From Gemmatimonadota bacterium (GTDB lineage: Bacteria > Gemmatimonadota > Gemmatimonadetes > Gemmatimonadales > GWC2-71-9): a DNA stretch of 64,000 nt. The stretch lies in NCBI GenBank assembly GCA_016720805.1, contig JADKJZ010000007.1:1-64000 (forward strand), read 5' to 3'. This document shows, in pieces, positions 5,973-14,335 of this stretch (position 1 is the stretch's first letter; each line of letters opens with the position of its first letter). The position numbers were made by a program, and so were the translations under genes. The notes beneath the pieces are model-generated. The model made no database searches, was not told the DNA's origin, and was given only the letters and a program-made list of their open reading frames with translations.

Positions 5973-8972
5973 ATGCCCATCATCCGCTCCGCCGCGCTTG
6001 CCGTCCTCACGGTGCTCATCGCCGTGCCCCTTTCAGCCCAGATCCGCCCGACCGTAACCGGGCTGGTGACCGAGTACCGCGCCAACCCCCTCGGCACTGA
6101 CGTCCTACGGCCGCGTCTCAGCTGGCGGATCGAGTCCCCGCGCCGCAACACGATGCAGGCGGCCTATCAGATCCAGGTCGCCGCGTCGCAGGCGGCGCTG
6201 ACCGCCGGCAAATCGCTGCTCTGGGACTCCGGCCGCATTGCTACCGACGCCTCCATCTTCCAGCCGTACAGCGGCCCTGCGCTGACCTCGTCGACGCGCT
6301 ACTTCTGGCGAGTCCGCATCTGGGACGACGCCAACATTCCGTCGGCATGGAGCACCCCCGCCTTCTGGGAGACCGGGCTGCTCAAGGCCACCGACTGGTC
6401 GGCCCAGTGGATCGGCCCCGCCGCCGAGATGCACGACTCGGCCGGCGCCCCTGCCCCGCTGCTTCGCAACCGCTTCACGGTGAAGGGCACGGTTCGCTCG
6501 GCGCGCGTCTACGTCACCGCCCGCGGCCTCTACGAATTGCGGCTGAACGGCCAGCGCGTCGGCGAGGACTTCTTCACGCCGGGCTGGACCTCGCTCAACC
6601 GTCGCCTGCAGTACCAGACCTACGACGTCACCGCCGCGCTCGCCCAAGGCGAGAACGCCATCGGTGCGATGCTCGGCGACGGCTGGTATCGCGGCTACCT
6701 CGGCTTCTCCGGTCGCCGCCACGCCTATGGCACCACGGTGGCGCTGCTCGCCCAGCTCGAGATCCGCTACGCCGACGGCCGAGTGCAGCGCGTCACCACC
6801 GACAGCACGTGGCAGACCTCGACGGGGGCGATCACCTTCGCCGACATCTATCGCGGCGAGAGCTACGACGCGCGGCTCGAGCAGGCGGGCTGGGATCGCG
6901 CGGGGTTCGCAGGCAAGGGCTGGCTGCCTGTCGCGATGGCCGCGCCGACGAACGCCGTCCTCGTCGCCCCGACCACCGAGCCGGTCCGCCGGACACAGGA
7001 GATCAAGGCCGTCACGATCCTCCGCTCCCCGTCGGGAAAGGTGATCTACGACCTCGGCCAGAACATGACGGGCTGGGTGCGGCTCCGCGTGCGCGGCGCG
7101 GCCGGCACCACGATCACCCTCTCCCATGGCGAGGTCCTCACCCCCAAGGGTGAGCTCTATACCGACAACCTCCGCGACGGCTTCCAGAAGGACCGCTACA
7201 CCCTCAAGGGCGGCGGCGACGAAACCTGGGAGCCGCACTTCACCTACCACGGCTTCCGCTATGTGCAGGTCGAGGGGATGTCGGGTGAGCCGGCGATCGG
7301 TGCGATCACCGGCGTCGTCGTCCACACCAACCTGGCGGAGACCGGGACGTTCGTGACGTCGGACACGCTGCTGAACAAGCTGCAGCGGAACATCGTCTGG
7401 GGGCAGCGCGGCAACTTCCTCGACGTGCCGACCGACTGTCCGCAGCGCGATGAGCGGCTCGGGTGGACCGGGGATGCGCAAGTCTTTGCGCGAACCGCGA
7501 GCTTCAACATGAATGTCGCCGGCTTCTTCGCGAAGTGGCTCGGCGACCTCGCCCTCGATCAGCATCCCGGTGGCGCCGTCCCCTGGGTCATCCCGAATCC
7601 GCTGGGCGGCGACAGCACCCGCTTTGCCTCCGCTGCCGGCTGGGGCGACGCGTCGACGGTCGTGCCCTGGACGATGTACCTGATGTACGGTGATCGCGGG
7701 GGCCTCGAGCGACAGTTCGCCAGCATGACTGCGTGGGTCGACTACGAGACCCGCCGTGCCGGCCCAGCGCTCATCTGGAAGCAGGATTCCCACTTCGGCG
7801 ATTGGCTCGCCTGGCACAGCGACGACGCTGGCTACCCCGGCGCAACCACCGGCACCGACTTCATCGCGACGATCTACCTGGCCCACTCGGCCGACATTGT
7901 CTCGCGCGCCGCCACCGTTCTCGGCCGCACCGCTGACGCCGCCAAGTACCGCGATCTCTTCAACCGGGTGCGGGTGGCGTTCCGGAAGGAGTTCGTGACG
8001 ACCAACGGACGCGTCGCCGAGAACACCCAGACGGCGTATGCCCTTGCGCTCAACTATGGGTTGCTCGATGCCAGCGAGATGCCGCAAGCAGTGCAACGTC
8101 TGGTCGATGACATCGGCAAGCATGATGGTCACCTCTCGACCGGCTTCCTCGGCACGCCGGAGCTGACGCATGCCCTGTCACGCAACGGGCGCACCGACGT
8201 GGCCTTCGCCCTGCTCAATCAGCGCGGCTATCCGGGATGGCTGTACCCGATCGGGCGGGGTGCCACGACAATGTGGGAGCGGTGGGACGGCATCCGCCCC
8301 GACGGGACGTTCCAGGAGCAGAGCATGAACTCCTTCAACCACTACGCCTTCGGCGCGATCGGCGACTGGATGTACCGCACCATCGGCGGGCTCGATGTCG
8401 ACGACGCTGCACCGGGCTACAAGCATGCGATCATCGCCCCGGTGGTCGGCGGCGGGATCACCAGCGCGAAGACCGAGTTGCAGACGTCGTACGGCCTGCT
8501 TGGCTCCGACTGGCAGTACGTGAACGCAGTGGCCGACCTCGGGGATGTGGCGCACGCGATTCAGCTGGCTCTCGCGCCGGTCTTTCTCCTGACCGGAATC
8601 GCCGGCATCCTGAATGTGATGACGGGGCGTCTGGCACGGATCATTGATCGTGGGCGATACCTGACGGAGCGGGAGCTGCCGCCGGCGATGGTCGCATCTG
8701 CCAGCTACCATGTCGAGCTGGCGAGTCTCGAATTCCGGCGCCACCTGGCGAGCTCCGCGATCGCCGTCAGCACCCTCTCGGCGCTGCTGGTTTGCACGGT
8801 GATCGCGGCGCTCTTCGTCCAGGTGCTGCTGCAGATCGAGTTGCGCTGGGTGGTGGGCGCGCTGTTCACCGGCTCGACGATGGCGCTCGTCGTGGGGCTG
8901 GTGTACTTCCTGCGCGAGGTGCACCTGGCCACCAAGACGGTGCGCATTCAAGCTGCTCCCCCGAGCGCGTGA
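5973..8972 (+). CDS. GH78 alpha-L-rhamnosidase fused to a DUF2721 membrane domain
   Basis: Exported glycosidase of about 999 residues that would remove terminal alpha-L-rhamnose from glycans. Signal peptide ends LSAQ near residue 21. The N-terminal beta-sandwich modules run to about residue 430, with the GH78 motif IYDLGQNMTGWVRLRVRG. The (alpha/alpha)6 barrel contains CPQRDERLGWTGDA, with the conserved acidic residues Asp493, Glu494 and Asp501, and TMWERWDG with the other catalytic Glu. The C-terminal sandwich stops abruptly after SYGLLGSDWQY, and the frame runs straight into a complete DUF2721 protein from VNAVADLGDVAHAIQL onward. I start at 5973 because the signal peptide begins there; the frame is open from 5934. 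The fusion point looks like a deletion joining two genes. Confidence 0.85.
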   Translation: MPIIRSAALAVLTVLIAVPLSAQIRPTVTGLVTEYRANPLGTDVLRPRLSWRIESPRRNTMQAAYQIQVAASQAALTAGKSLLWDSGRIATDASIFQPYSGPALTSSTRYFWRVRIWDDANIPSAWSTPAFWETGLLKATDWSAQWIGPAAEMHDSAGAPAPLLRNRFTVKGTVRSARVYVTARGLYELRLNGQRVGEDFFTPGWTSLNRRLQYQTYDVTAALAQGENAIGAMLGDGWYRGYLGFSGRRHAYGTTVALLAQLEIRYADGRVQRVTTDSTWQTSTGAITFADIYRGESYDARLEQAGWDRAGFAGKGWLPVAMAAPTNAVLVAPTTEPVRRTQEIKAVTILRSPSGKVIYDLGQNMTGWVRLRVRGAAGTTITLSHGEVLTPKGELYTDNLRDGFQKDRYTLKGGGDETWEPHFTYHGFRYVQVEGMSGEPAIGAITGVVVHTNLAETGTFVTSDTLLNKLQRNIVWGQRGNFLDVPTDCPQRDERLGWTGDAQVFARTASFNMNVAGFFAKWLGDLALDQHPGGAVPWVIPNPLGGDSTRFASAAGWGDASTVVPWTMYLMYGDRGGLERQFASMTAWVDYETRRAGPALIWKQDSHFGDWLAWHSDDAGYPGATTGTDFIATIYLAHSADIVSRAATVLGRTADAAKYRDLFNRVRVAFRKEFVTTNGRVAENTQTAYALALNYGLLDASEMPQAVQRLVDDIGKHDGHLSTGFLGTPELTHALSRNGRTDVAFALLNQRGYPGWLYPIGRGATTMWERWDGIRPDGTFQEQSMNSFNHYAFGAIGDWMYRTIGGLDVDDAAPGYKHAIIAPVVGGGITSAKTELQTSYGLLGSDWQYVNAVADLGDVAHAIQLALAPVFLLTGIAGILNVMTGRLARIIDRGRYLTERELPPAMVASASYHVELASLEFRRHLASSAIAVSTLSALLVCTVIAALFVQVLLQIELRWVVGALFTGSTMALVVGLVYFLREVHLATKTVRIQAAPPSA
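8520..8972 (+). other. DUF2721 membrane domain (C-terminal part of the GH78 fusion)
   Basis: About 150 residues that would normally be a separate DUF2721 protein. Family hallmarks: HAIQLALAPVFLLTGIAG, then NVMTGRLARIIDRGRYL. Three membrane helices lie at about positions 10-30, 78-100 and 108-128 of the segment, with HVELASLEFRRH between helices 1 and 2. A GTG at 8520 coincides with the expected start of the free-standing protein, but there is no Shine-Dalgarno sequence in front of it. Either the gene lost its own 5' region, or it is now made only as part of the fusion. Its 3' end overlaps the next start as TGATG. Confidence 0.7.
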
Positions 8973-9397
8973 TGCCACTCACGACCCGAGCCACCTTCCG
9001 CATCAACCTGATCCTTGCGATCCTCGGCGGGGTCGTCGGCGCCATCGCCGCGATCCCGCTGACCTGGGTGGGCAAGGTGGTGTCCGGCGCCCCGCCGGCG
9101 GATCTCGCCAACTATCTCTGGAACATGCGGGTCTTCGGAATCATGGGGGCACTGTTCGGACCGATGCTCGCCTGGTCGTCGCTCCGCAACGTGCCGCTCT
9201 GGCGTGCCGCGCTTGAACCCACCATTGGGGCCCTCGTCGGGGCGGCCCTTGGCATGCTGACGGGTTCGGACTCCCTCTTTGTCATGGGAGCGGCGTTTGG
9301 TCTGGCGCTTCCAGTCTGGCGGCTGAATCGGGTCTATCGCGCACACGGCCAGCTCCCGGCGTCCGCCGATCCGACGAATGGGAGACTTGAGTCGTGA
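8972..9397 (+). CDS. Small membrane protein
   Basis: 141-residue membrane protein. Hydrophobic segments at about residues 12-30, 52-70 and 78-112, the last probably a helical hairpin (TIGALVGAALGMLTG, then LFVMGAAFGLALPVW). The ATG overlaps the TGA of the GH78/DUF2721 gene, so it was probably the operon partner of DUF2721. No recognisable family. Confidence 0.7.
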   Translation: MPLTTRATFRINLILAILGGVVGAIAAIPLTWVGKVVSGAPPADLANYLWNMRVFGIMGALFGPMLAWSSLRNVPLWRAALEPTIGALVGAALGMLTGSDSLFVMGAAFGLALPVWRLNRVYRAHGQLPASADPTNGRLES

Positions 9398-9439
9398 CGA
9401 ACGGGCGCGACGTGCACCGAACTTGTCACTGGTAATCCC

Positions 9440-10510
9440 GTGCACGACGTGCTGACCACCTGGGGATGGGACGCAGGTTGGGAGGTGCTGCTGGCTGCCC
9501 ACCAACTGGGGCTGCACCATCAGGCAGCCCGCGTCACCGCACAGGAGCGCGACCGGTGGTCGATTCAGCTGGCCGACGGTCCCGTGGAGGCCAGGCTGGT
9601 CGGGACCCACGACGGTCCCCTGCCCGTGACCGGCGACTGGGTGGTCGTCGAACCAGGTCCGCTGCCCACCGATCCGTGGACCCTGCGTGACGTGTTGTCC
9701 CGTCGCACCGCCATCTCTCGTGGGAGTGCCGGCGAGGGGGGCGGCGAGCAGCTACTCGCGGCCAACGTCGACGTCATCTGGATCGTGCAGCCGCTCGATG
9801 TGCCGATCAATCCGCGCAGCATCGAACGCTATCTCGCCGTGGCGTGGGAGAGTGGTGCGGTGCCGGTGGTCGTGTTGACGAAGGCCGACCTCGTCACCGA
9901 CCTGGCGCTCGCGCGGGCCGAGGTCGCTACCGTGGCGCTCGGCGTTGACGTGCACGTCGTGCGCGTCGACGATGACGCGAGTCTCGCCGCGTTGCGGGCG
10001 ACGCTTCGCCCCGGACGCACCGTGGCGCTCCTGGGGCCGTCCGGTGCTGGCAAGTCGACGCTCGTCAATACGCTCGCCGGCGCGCATCAACTGGAGACCG
10101 GCGAGGTGCGGGCGTTCGATCGGAAGGGTCGGCACACCACGACCCGCCGCGAGCTCTACCAGATCGCCGGTGGCGCCCTGCTGATGGATACGCCGGGACT
10201 GCGCGAACTGCGGATCTGGACGCTCGACGAAGGACTCGCCGGGGCATTTCCGGAGATCGACGAGCTCGCGGCGACATGCCGTTTCCGGGATTGCCGTCAT
10301 GACGCCGAGCCCGGGTGTGCCGTGGTGGCTGCAGTGGAGGCGGGGCAGCTGGCCGCGGACCGACTCGCGAGCTATCGCAAGCTGCAGGCGGAGGCGGCGT
10401 GGATCGACCGCAAGCACGACGCTCGTGCGCGGGCGGCTGCGGTGTCGCAACACAAGACGGCGCTGAAGACGATGAAGCACCACCCCAAGTACCGGCCTGA
10501 GGATCGCTGA
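9440..10510 (+). CDS. rsgA: Ribosome small-subunit-dependent GTPase A
   Basis: RsgA, a circularly permuted GTPase that helps the 30S ribosomal subunit mature. N-terminal OB-fold about residues 28-95. The GTPase motifs appear in permuted order: G4 TKAD (147-150), G1 GPSGAGKST (199-207), G2-like RKGRHTTT (228-235), G3 DTPG (250-253). The C-terminal zinc motif is complete (Cys280, Cys285, His287, Cys293 in CRFRDCRHDAEPGC). Length 356 fits the longer RsgA forms. GTG start. The C-terminal Lys/His-rich tail (TMKHHPKYRPEDR) suits RNA binding. Confidence 0.95.
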   Translation: MHDVLTTWGWDAGWEVLLAAHQLGLHHQAARVTAQERDRWSIQLADGPVEARLVGTHDGPLPVTGDWVVVEPGPLPTDPWTLRDVLSRRTAISRGSAGEGGGEQLLAANVDVIWIVQPLDVPINPRSIERYLAVAWESGAVPVVVLTKADLVTDLALARAEVATVALGVDVHVVRVDDDASLAALRATLRPGRTVALLGPSGAGKSTLVNTLAGAHQLETGEVRAFDRKGRHTTTRRELYQIAGGALLMDTPGLRELRIWTLDEGLAGAFPEIDELAATCRFRDCRHDAEPGCAVVAAVEAGQLAADRLASYRKLQAEAAWIDRKHDARARAAAVSQHKTALKTMKHHPKYRPEDR

Positions 10511-10524
10511 GCCATCGACCGAGG

Positions 10525-11769
10525 CTAGGGTGTCGGCAACCTCAGTCGAAACACCCGCAGCACCGTATACCCTTCCTCATCCTCCACGCGCATCAGTACC
10601 GCATTGGTGCCGAACGCCTCGATCCGATCACGCCCGGTGCCAGTGAGGCGGCCTGCGATGGTGCCGTCCTGTCGGAGCGCCGTCCATCCCCAGGTCGAGT
10701 CGGCGTACTCGTAGCCGCCATCCTTGAACCAGGCGAGGCCGTCGGCGCCGATCAGGACCCGATCGAACGTCGGCAGCGAATCGGCCGGTGCCGTTCCGCG
10801 GAGGTTGTTGAACACCCGCGCGGTGTCCCACTTGATGACCCCGACGTTGGTGCGGGTGCGCAGCCAGGTGATGTACCGCTCGACGTCGAGGTTCACGCTC
10901 TCCGGATCGGTCGCGCGCCGTGTGCTCGGCATGCGGATCCGCTGCATGAGTGCCCCGCTCCCTGCACGGAGTCGCATGGAGCCGTTGCGGATATCCACCA
11001 GCAGGATGCGCCCGCCCCACCCGGCCAACGCGCCGGCCGTGCCGTAGCGCTGGCTGACCATCCCGTTCAGGTACTTCGTGAGGGCAAAGCCCGGCAGCGA
11101 ATCGAACGGCGTCGGTGTGGCCGTGGGCATCACGATGCGGCCGACAAACCACGGCACCAGATTGGAGCTGCTCTTCGGATCGCGGAAGCCGATTCCCTCG
11201 TTGGAACCGACCAGCAGTGTGTCCTTCCCGACGAGACCAAGCGGGGAGAAAGCGATCTTTCCGAATTGAGCGGTGATGTTGACGGTGCGGATGACGCCGA
11301 CGCCGGGCACGATCACAGAGACGCGAGCGTTCTCGATGTCGTTCAGCAGCAGCGTATCACCAGCGCCACGAATCATCCGTCCGCCCTGGAACTCCCCCGG
11401 CCCTGCCCCGCGCTGCCCGATCCGCTCGGCGACCTTGCCGTCGGCACCGATGACGAAGACCGAGCCGTCGCTGAAGAACGCCATCCGGTTGTCGCTCAGC
11501 AGGAGCGGCCGCCAGAGCTTGCCGAGCTCGAGGTCGGTGGTCCGCTCGTCAACGACGGTGATGGGCAGGGTATCGAGCGTGAAGCGTGGCGCGCGGTCGC
11601 GTGCATCGAGCGCGTGCTCGACGATGCGAATGCCGGCGCTGTCGTGGACGGTCGGGGCTGCGACGTCGGGAGGGGCTGACGGTTGTTCGGGATGTTTGCT
11701 GGCGTTGCACGCGCCGAGCAGTAGAAGCACGGTCGCGAGCGCGTGGCGATGAGCGGATGGGTGCGGAAT
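10525..11769 (-). CDS. Six-bladed beta-propeller lipoprotein, apparent ATT start
   Basis: 414-residue beta-propeller protein, predicted lipoprotein: the hydrophobic stretch LATVLLLLGAC ends in a lipobox Cys 21 residues from the proposed start. The N-terminal domain has the usual VHDSAGIRIVEHALDA, the signature GQRGAGPGEF lies about 100 residues in, and the protein ends YTVLRVFRLRLPTP. The start is odd: a perfect AGGAGG lies six bases upstream of an ATT codon (complement of 11767-11769), and no ATG, GTG or TTG is suitably placed. The frame stays open to 11880, but that extension is basic nonsense. Either a rare ATT start or a base change from ATG. Divergently arranged with the propeller at 11930. 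Confidence 0.8.
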   Translation of the reverse strand: MPHPSAHRHALATVLLLLGACNASKHPEQPSAPPDVAAPTVHDSAGIRIVEHALDARDRAPRFTLDTLPITVVDERTTDLELGKLWRPLLLSDNRMAFFSDGSVFVIGADGKVAERIGQRGAGPGEFQGGRMIRGAGDTLLLNDIENARVSVIVPGVGVIRTVNITAQFGKIAFSPLGLVGKDTLLVGSNEGIGFRDPKSSSNLVPWFVGRIVMPTATPTPFDSLPGFALTKYLNGMVSQRYGTAGALAGWGGRILLVDIRNGSMRLRAGSGALMQRIRMPSTRRATDPESVNLDVERYITWLRTRTNVGVIKWDTARVFNNLRGTAPADSLPTFDRVLIGADGLAWFKDGGYEYADSTWGWTALRQDGTIAGRLTGTGRDRIEAFGTNAVLMRVEDEEGYTVLRVFRLRLPTP

Positions 11770-11929
11770 GGACTGCCTCCTGTGGGGGCCGCAAGCTAGT
11801 TCTGAACGGTGCCTCCCCAAAGGATGCGCGACACGCCGGGGTGGACATTCTCCGGATTCGGCAGTCATTTCGAAGCACACACGACCATTGCCGCCATCGG
11901 CTCGCTCCCCTTCCCCCCTGGGTCACGCC

Positions 11930-13153
11930 ATGCGCCGTCCGGTTCTGCTGCTGCTCCTCATCTCCATCCTCGCAGGCAGTGCAACTGCGCAGTCCCCGCG
12001 CATCATCGATAATCCCCGCCCCACCTGGAAGCCGGGGGAAGCGCTGGCCCTCTCCGCGGCACCGACGCTGGTGATCGGCGCGGACGGGGGGCCCGACTAC
12101 GAACTCTCGCGCGTTCGCGGGGCGGCCCGGCTGGGGGACGGCCGCATCGTGGTGGCCGATGGTGGCAGCCTCGCGCTGCGCTTCTACGATGCTGCAGGTC
12201 GCTATGTGAAATCGGCTGGGGGCAAAGGAGGTGGGCCTGGTGAGTTTGAACAGCTGGAGTCGTTCTGGCGCGTACGGGGCGATACCCTCGTGGCAGGGAG
12301 CTTGATGAGGGGGGACCTTTCCTACTTCACCGGAGACGGCAAGTACCTGCACCGGCTTCCGAGCACACCGCCCCCGGGGCCGCCAGGCGAAGCATCGTCC
12401 ACCGGTATGCCGTTCACGCTCGTACCACTCGATGGAGGCGGCCTGCGGGTCAGCGCAATGATGCGGATGGGGCGGCACACCGCAGGGAATCCTCGCTCGG
12501 TCGATTCCTTTCCGGTGGCCGTTGTGGACCGGAGGCAGGTTGAGACGCGCCGCATCGGCGCCCTGCCGATGATGGAGGTAGCCCTGCACGAGGGGGAGTA
12601 TGGCTCGCCATGGTTCGGCGCCAAGGCCGCGTATGCCGTCGATGCGACGCGCTTCTATGTCGGCCTTGGCACGGCGTACTCGATCAGCGTGTACACGCGG
12701 GATGGAACGCTTTCCCACACGATCCGACGGGCATGGAGTCCGCGCAGGGTGACCAAGGCGGACATCGACGCCTACATGACTGAATGGGGAAAGCGTTGGA
12801 TCAAGTCGAAGGGCGCGCAGGCCGAGAAGGAGCGCGCAGAGCTGCGCAACGATCGCTATGCCACCACAGTCCCCGCCTTCTCGCAGTTCATTGCCGATGG
12901 GACGGGAAGGCTCTGGGTCCGCGAGGCGCACCTTGCCGATGCCCCCGGCGCCGGACAACTCAACACTACCCCACTCGTTCCGAGCACCTGGAGCGTCTTC
13001 GACCCGGCCGGCCGATGGCTCGGCGATGTCACCATGCCCGCGCGTTTCCTCCCGCGCGACATCGGCACCGATTATGTGCTGGGCGTCGCGCTCGACGACG
13101 ACAACGTCGAGACCGTCGTGATGTACCGGCTCGCGCCCCGCGCTGGCCGGTAG
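11930..13153 (+). CDS. Secreted six-bladed beta-propeller protein
   Basis: 407-residue exported beta-propeller. Signal peptide MRRPVLLLLLISILAGSATAQ is clean and fixes the start at the ATG at 11930. Propeller signature GGKGGGPGEFEQLESF near residue 100. Blade repeats with DGRIVVADGG, GTGRLWVREA and a last strand DNVETVVMYRLAP. A long charged helix inserted before the last blades (WGKRWIKSKGAQAEKERAEL) is seen in several family members. Divergent from the lipoprotein propeller at 10525-11769, with about 160 bases between them. Function unknown. Confidence 0.82.
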   Translation: MRRPVLLLLLISILAGSATAQSPRIIDNPRPTWKPGEALALSAAPTLVIGADGGPDYELSRVRGAARLGDGRIVVADGGSLALRFYDAAGRYVKSAGGKGGGPGEFEQLESFWRVRGDTLVAGSLMRGDLSYFTGDGKYLHRLPSTPPPGPPGEASSTGMPFTLVPLDGGGLRVSAMMRMGRHTAGNPRSVDSFPVAVVDRRQVETRRIGALPMMEVALHEGEYGSPWFGAKAAYAVDATRFYVGLGTAYSISVYTRDGTLSHTIRRAWSPRRVTKADIDAYMTEWGKRWIKSKGAQAEKERAELRNDRYATTVPAFSQFIADGTGRLWVREAHLADAPGAGQLNTTPLVPSTWSVFDPAGRWLGDVTMPARFLPRDIGTDYVLGVALDDDNVETVVMYRLAPRAGR

Positions 13154-13191
13154 CGAGGCCTCCCACCCCCATCCCCCCTAGGTTGGCCTCG
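13154..13191 (+). terminator. Possible weak terminator hairpin
   Basis: Perfect inverted repeat CGAGGCC (13154-13160) and GGCCTCG (13185-13191), starting just after the stop of the beta-propeller gene, with a 24-base C-rich loop. There is no U-run, so it could only act as a stability element or a Rho-dependent stop. Confidence 0.3.
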
Positions 13192-13224
13192 TTGCCACCT
13201 GAAACTTGCGCGGCACGCCCCCGT

Positions 13225-13247
13225 ACTTTACACTACAAAGTGCTTTG
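13225..13247 (+). promoter_or_regulatory. AT-rich multi-half-site operator upstream of the 13303-16247 operon
   Basis: In a very GC-rich region, ACTTT (13225-13229), AAAGT (13237-13241) and CTTTG (13243-13247) form two nested dyads: ACTTT-N7-AAAGT and CAAAG-TG-CTTTG. This sits about 55-80 bases upstream of the first gene of an operon that encodes a winged-helix regulator. Autoregulation by that protein is the natural hypothesis, not shown. Confidence 0.5.
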
Positions 13248-13302
13248 CCGCCTCCCAGGAGTCGCCCGTGCCTCGTTGCCACCACAGCCCGTCGGTCACC
13301 GC

Positions 13303-13935
13303 ATGACAGCCCCGGAGCCCGAACCGACCCCGCTGCACGACCGGGCCCTCCAGGACCTGTCGTTCATCCGGCGCACCATGGAGGGGGCGGCCTCCTTCAC
13401 GGATGTCCCCGGCAAAGGGATCGTGGCGCTGGGGCTGATCGCCATCGCGGCGGCCGGTATCGCCTCCCGACAGGCCACCCCCGACGGATGGCTCATGGTC
13501 TGGCTGGTGACGGGCATCGTCGGTGGGCTCGTCGGCAGCGGGACCATGTATCACAAGATGCGCCAGCGGATCGGCACCGGCGGCGCCTTCTCGCTCAGCG
13601 CCCCGGCCCGGAAGTTCTTCCTCGGTTACTGGCCCGCACTCCTCGCCGGCGCCGTCCTGACCATCGCCCTGATCGATCCGGGCACACCGGGCGTCGAGGC
13701 CCACGTGGTCGATCGCCTCCTGCCGGGGGTCTGGCTCCTCCTCTACGGCGTCGGTGTGACCACGGCAGGCGCCCATTCGGTGCGCGCCGTCCCGCTGATG
13801 GGAATCGGCTTCATCCTCCTCGGCGCGACGGCGCTGTTCTGCCCGGCCCTCGACGGCGACCTGATGCTCGCTCTCGGCTTCGGCGCGCTCCACATCGGCT
13901 TCGGCGTCCATATCGCTCGGCGGCACGGTGGCTAA
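13303..13935 (+). CDS. Membrane protein preceding a winged-helix regulator
   Basis: 210-residue integral membrane protein. After a soluble N-terminus (LHDRALQDLSFIRRTMEGAA, a motif I associate with membrane proteins paired with HTH_34-type regulators) come five to six hydrophobic segments between about residues 40 and 200, for example GIVALGLIAIAAAGIAS, WLMVWLVTGIVGGLVG, YWPALLAGAVLTIALI and GLGFGALHIGFGVHIA-like end sequences. ATG at 13303, 8-base overlap with the next gene. First gene of a four-gene overlapping operon. Probably a signal partner of the regulator; function unknown. Confidence 0.75.
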   Translation: MTAPEPEPTPLHDRALQDLSFIRRTMEGAASFTDVPGKGIVALGLIAIAAAGIASRQATPDGWLMVWLVTGIVGGLVGSGTMYHKMRQRIGTGGAFSLSAPARKFFLGYWPALLAGAVLTIALIDPGTPGVEAHVVDRLLPGVWLLLYGVGVTTAGAHSVRAVPLMGIGFILLGATALFCPALDGDLMLALGFGALHIGFGVHIARRHGG

Positions 13936-14335
13936 GCCCCGCGGCAGCGCCGCTCGGGCGCACAAGCCATCTGCCACCGAGGCACCGGCCTCGAAGGCAC
14001 CGGGCCCGAACCTGCAGGCCATTGATGGGGATGTCTCGATGCCGATGTCGCTCGATCGGATCATCCACGAACGGATGCGCCTCGCGATGGTGAGTGCGCT
14101 GGCCGTGCACGACACGCTCTCGTTCAACGAGCTGAAGTCGCTGCTCGACACCACAGACGGCAACGTCTCGGTGCACGCTCGGAAACTCGAGGACGCCGGC
14201 TACATCACCTGCACCAAGAGCTTCGACGGGCGCGTCCCACGAACCGAGTTTCGACTCGCCCCGGCCGGCCGACACGCGCTCGAGGAATACCTCGGCCACA
14301 TGGAAGCGCTGATCCGTCGCGTGGGAGGCGCCTGA
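13928..14335 (+). CDS. Winged-helix transcriptional regulator (HTH_34/MarR-like)
   Basis: 135-residue DNA-binding protein. A low-complexity Ala/Pro/Lys N-terminus (residues 1-38) is followed by one winged-helix domain: LDRIIHERMRLAMVSALAVH, then LSFNELKSLLDTTDGNVSVHARKLEDAGYI as helix-turn-helix, then the wing SFDGRVPRTEFRLAPAG and a closing helix. This is the pattern of the winged-helix family Pfam calls HTH_34. GTG start inside the end of the membrane protein gene; stop overlaps the ATG of the UppS-like gene. Likely binds the dyads at 13225-13247. Confidence 0.85.
   Translation: MAKPRGSAARAHKPSATEAPASKAPGPNLQAIDGDVSMPMSLDRIIHERMRLAMVSALAVHDTLSFNELKSLLDTTDGNVSVHARKLEDAGYITCTKSFDGRVPRTEFRLAPAGRHALEEYLGHMEALIRRVGGA

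Noticed and set aside
6105..8171. 688-codon open frame on the minus strand opposite the rhamnosidase gene
   Set aside because: Composition is dominated by Arg, Gly, Ala, Val and Asp with no domain; it is the antisense shadow that GC-rich genes produce. Similar long shadows opposite 18138-20633, 40072-42861, 16324-18141 and 61705-63744 were dropped for the same reason.
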